A stretch of DNA of 64,000 bases from Endobacterium cereale. GTDB taxonomy: Bacteria > Pseudomonadota > Alphaproteobacteria > Rhizobiales > Rhizobiaceae. Within the stretch, counting starts at the first letter, position 1; each line of letters starts with the position of its first letter. Below the pieces are notes generated by a model. It worked only from the letters and a program-made list of their open reading frames with translations, was not told the origin of the DNA and did no database searches. The translations under genes and the position numbers were made by a program. The DNA lies in contig NZ_WIXI01000040.1 in the NCBI RefSeq assembly GCF_009617585.1, positions 153,107 through 217,106 of the forward strand, in the 5' to 3' direction. Positions 61,760 to 64,000 of the stretch are shown here, one piece after another.

Positions 61760-62908
61760 ATGAACAGGTTGCTGAATTCAGCCGATTTCAGGAAGGCGGC
61801 GCGCCGCCGTCTTCCGCGCTCCCTGTTCGAATATATAGATCGCGGTGCCGAAGATGAGCGCGCCTTGTCGGATCTGCGCCGCAGCCTTGATGACATCAAT
61901 TTGATGCCGCGCATGCTGACCGGGCATGCCGAGCGGGACCTTTCCACCACGGTCCTGGGCCAGCAGGCAAAGCTGCCGATCATGGTCGCACCGACGGCGC
62001 TGGCTGGCCTCGTCGCCCACAATGGCGAGATCAGGATGGCGAAGGCGGCATCTGCAGCCGGTATTCCCATTTGCATTTCCACCCAATCCATTACGACGAT
62101 CGAGGAGATCAGGGCCGGCGCACCGGAGGCAATGCTCTGGTTTCAACTTTATGTCTGGAAGGACCGAAGCCTGACCCGGCGATTGCTGGAACGGGTGGCG
62201 GCTGCCGGTGTGACAACGCTGGTTCTGACGGTGGACACGCCTGTGGTGCCAAACCGCGAATACAATATGCGCAACGGCTTTTCGATCCCGATGAAAATGA
62301 CGCCGCGCGCCACCGCCGATGTGTTGTTGCATCCGCGCTGGCTGTTCGGGGTTTTGCTCCGGTACATGATGACGACGGGAATGCCGGTCTATGGCCATTA
62401 TCCGCAGGAGTTTCGCTCCGCCATCACGCGACCATCGGTATCCGACGCAGTCAAGCCCGAAAGTCTTCTCAACTGGGAAGACCTGCGTGAATTGCGGCAA
62501 TGGTGGAAAGGTCAGCTCGTCGTCAAGGGCATATTCTCCGTCGACGATGCGCGCAAATGCCGGGAGATTGGTGCGGATGGCATCGTCGTCTCGTCGCATG
62601 GTGGGCGCAATATAGACAGCGCACCGGCGACGGCAAGGGTCTTGCCTGTCATCGCGGATGCCGTCGGCGATCATATTGAGGTCATGGCGGACAGCGGCGT
62701 GCAGCGTGGCAGCGATATCCTCAAATATCTGTCTCTCGGTGCGAAGTCCGTCATGCTCGGTCGCCTGCCTTTGTGGGGGCTGGCCTGCGGTGGAGAAACA
62801 GGGGCGGGTGCAATGTTCTCGATGCTCAGAAACGAAATGGACACGACCCTGGCTCTGCTTGGCGCGCGCACGCCTGATGACGTTGAGTTGCTGCCGCCGG
62901 AAGGTTAG
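61760..62908 (+). CDS. FMN-dependent 2-hydroxyacid dehydrogenase (LldD-like)
   Basis: A 382-residue flavoenzyme of the L-lactate dehydrogenase/glycolate oxidase family. FMN and active-site stretches are MVAPTALAGLVAHNGE, WFQLYVWKDRSL, VLTVDTPVVPNRE, VVKGIFSVDDA and the catalytic GIVVSSHGGRNIDSAPA, in which the usual SNHGGR reads SSHGGR. It follows hyuB by 21 bases and precedes the aspartate-dehydrogenase-like gene. It probably oxidises a hydroxyacid intermediate of the same pathway. Confidence 0.9.
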   Translation: MNRLLNSADFRKAARRRLPRSLFEYIDRGAEDERALSDLRRSLDDINLMPRMLTGHAERDLSTTVLGQQAKLPIMVAPTALAGLVAHNGEIRMAKAASAAGIPICISTQSITTIEEIRAGAPEAMLWFQLYVWKDRSLTRRLLERVAAAGVTTLVLTVDTPVVPNREYNMRNGFSIPMKMTPRATADVLLHPRWLFGVLLRYMMTTGMPVYGHYPQEFRSAITRPSVSDAVKPESLLNWEDLRELRQWWKGQLVVKGIFSVDDARKCREIGADGIVVSSHGGRNIDSAPATARVLPVIADAVGDHIEVMADSGVQRGSDILKYLSLGAKSVMLGRLPLWGLACGGETGAGAMFSMLRNEMDTTLALLGARTPDDVELLPPEG

Positions 62909-62974
62909 GTTCGAACCGGCGAGGTTTGCCGCACTTTCAGGCGGCAGCCCGAGAATAGAAAAAATGCAGGTGGA

Positions 62975-63745
62975 ATGATGAAATACAGGTCTATCGGAAT
63001 TATCGGCGCCGGCGTGATCGGCAAGAGCCTGTTCGACTATGTCAGCGGTCTTGAAGGCGTGAAGGTCGCCTATGTTCTCGTCTCCGACAAGGCCAAATAT
63101 GCGCAGAACGCCGATCTGGCCGACGTTCTGATCGACGACGCTGCGCAGGCGCTGGAGCGGAAGGCCGATCTTGTTCTTGAAGCCGCAACGCCCGCTCTTC
63201 TGAGTGCGCTCGGTCCAGATATTCTTGCCCATTCGGATCTCTGCGGTTTCAGCTGCTCGGCGCTGGCGGATAGCGCCGTGGAATCGGCGCTGCATGAGGC
63301 GGCAAGCAAGAGCGGGCATAGACTGTTCGTGCCGCACGGTGCTGTTCTGGGACTGGACGGCTTGCGTGACGGTCGCGAGCAGATCGAACAGGTCGTCATC
63401 ACCACCACGAAGAGCGGCGCCAGCCTGGGGCAGGCAGCCGATGCCTCCGGAATCCTGTTCGAAGGTTCTACCCGTGACGCCTGCATTCGCTTCCCGCGCA
63501 ACGTCAATGTCCATGCCGCAGTTGCGTTCGCGGGCATCGGTTTCGATCGTACCCGCAGCATTGTCATCGCTGATCCGAATACCAAGGCCATGCGCCACCA
63601 TATCGCGGTGTCTGGAAGAGGGCTGGAATGGGAAATCTCAATCAGTTCGCAGTCTCTCGGCGGTGTAACCGGTTCCTATACGCCGGCATCGGCCATCGGT
63701 TCGCTGAAAAGAATTCTCGGCGACGAGTTGTTCGCGAACGCCTGA
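62975..63745 (+). CDS. Aspartate-dehydrogenase-like protein
   Basis: A 256-residue protein with a Rossmann N-terminus SIGIIGAGVIGKSLFDYV and the aspartate-dehydrogenase C-terminal block FPRNVNVHAAVAFAGIGFDRT around residue 175. Family members interconvert L-aspartate and iminosuccinate or oxaloacetate with NAD(P). In this operon it may act on an analogous amino acid made after the hydantoinase. Two tandem ATGs (62975, 62978) are possible starts. Confidence 0.88.
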   Translation: MMKYRSIGIIGAGVIGKSLFDYVSGLEGVKVAYVLVSDKAKYAQNADLADVLIDDAAQALERKADLVLEAATPALLSALGPDILAHSDLCGFSCSALADSAVESALHEAASKSGHRLFVPHGAVLGLDGLRDGREQIEQVVITTTKSGASLGQAADASGILFEGSTRDACIRFPRNVNVHAAVAFAGIGFDRTRSIVIADPNTKAMRHHIAVSGRGLEWEISISSQSLGGVTGSYTPASAIGSLKRILGDELFANA

Positions 63746-63777
63746 TAACCGATGGCTATCCGTTGGCAGGCGGGTAA

Positions 63778-63924
63778 TACGCGTGGCGAGCCAAACACGG
63801 CCGAGATGACTATAACCGGCTCGACCAGATCTTCGTCAAAGAAGCGCTGATTTTGCAGGTCGGCGATTATGGACCTGACGGCGGATTTTTCGAGATCTCG
63901 CCGCAATTGGAAAAGGTGCTCTGA
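63778..63924 (+). pseudogene. Orphan C-terminal coding fragment
   Basis: An open frame from just after a TAA to TGA (63922-63924) reads WRAKHGRDDYNRLDQIFVKE near its start and ends in FFEISPQLEKVL. It has GC-rich third positions like the neighbouring genes but no ATG with a ribosome site. Its stop is 3 bases before the ETF-QO start, the spacing of a natural operon partner. I do not recognise the protein. It looks like the 3' end of a gene whose front was lost at a junction. Confidence 0.4.
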
Positions 63925-63927
63925 GAC

Positions 63928-64000
63928 ATGACCGATGCGACCGAGCTTCCCGAACGGGAGATGATGGAATTCGACGTTGTCATCGTCGGTGCCGGTCCGT
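63928..64000 (+). CDS. Electron-transfer flavoprotein-ubiquinone oxidoreductase, N-terminus (partial)
   Basis: The first 24 residues only, cut by the window end. The start MTDATELPEREMMEFDVVIV and the beginning of an FAD dinucleotide motif (GAGP) match the N-terminus of rhizobial ETF-QO proteins, which pass electrons from electron-transfer flavoprotein to ubiquinone. The family call rests on this short stretch. Confidence 0.7.
   Translation, partial: MTDATELPEREMMEFDVVIVGAGP

Noticed and set aside
61778..63601. 607-codon minus-strand open frame over the FMN dehydrogenase and aspartate-dehydrogenase-like genes
   Set aside because: Antisense shadow; the plus-strand genes carry full family signatures.
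1..64000. CRISPR arrays, tRNA or rRNA genes, transposases or phage genes
   Set aside because: Looked for and not seen: no regularly spaced repeats, no transposase or integrase signatures and no rRNA-like stretches. A dedicated tRNA scan could not be run.

Overview
The window looks like an alphaproteobacterial, probably Rhizobiales (Rhizobium/Agrobacterium-like), chromosome or chromid segment. The reasons are high GC, strong GC3 bias that leaves long antisense open frames, dense operons of five ABC importers with local regulators, ThuA/Gfo-Idh plus sugar ABC genes, a heterotetrameric sarcosine-oxidase operon with folD-purU, and the N-terminus of an ETF-ubiquinone oxidoreductase at the right edge. 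No rRNA, tRNA, CRISPR, phage gene or insertion sequence was seen. Almost everything is catabolic: uptake systems, oxidoreductases, lyases and ten complete transcription regulators.

Layout: (A) 0.2-2.8 kb, FdhF/YdeP-type molybdopterin oxidoreductase with a small GTG-started partner. (B) 2.8-6.3 kb, a cytoplasmic SDR, a DUF6152/DUF6644-like pair, and an HxlR regulator divergent from a Tat-signal SDR. (C) 6.3-13.9 kb, sugar importer divergent from ThuA-like and Gfo/Idh/MocA genes and a ROK regulator, with two matching operator-like inverted repeats between them. (D) 14.4-27.1 kb, a likely betaine/imino-acid catabolic locus: GntR, DHDPS-family lyase, aldehyde dehydrogenase, FAD amine/D-amino-acid oxidoreductase, betaine-type ABC importer, proline-racemase-family protein, GlxA regulator, and a two-component Rieske N-demethylase. 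(E) 27.2-34 kb, two LysR regulators convergently overlapping, an aspartase-family lyase and a polar-amino-acid importer. (F) 34-37.6 kb, GlxA, SDR, GntR and LysR. (G) 37.7-44.7 kb, soxBDAG-folD-purU. (H) 44.8-54.3 kb, aminotransferase and RidA, LysR, a polyamine-type importer, a second DHDPS-family lyase and a GlcD-type FAD oxidase. (I) 54.6-63.7 kb, a second polar-amino-acid importer with a third DHDPS-family gene inside it, then hyuA-hyuB, an FMN 2-hydroxyacid dehydrogenase and an aspartate-dehydrogenase-like protein. (J) 63.8-64 kb, an orphan C-terminal coding fragment and the start of ETF-QO.

How it may work together (inference): block D contains every step expected for taking up an N-methylated (hydroxy)proline-type betaine, demethylating it, inverting the imino acid, oxidising it, and converting the product through a DHDPS-family deaminase and a semialdehyde dehydrogenase to 2-oxoglutarate. 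Block G could move remaining N-methyl groups onto tetrahydrofolate and release them as formate, which the block A enzyme might oxidise. Block I is a coherent importer plus ATP-dependent amidohydrolase unit whose substrate I cannot name. It appears to use one shared operator at two promoters.
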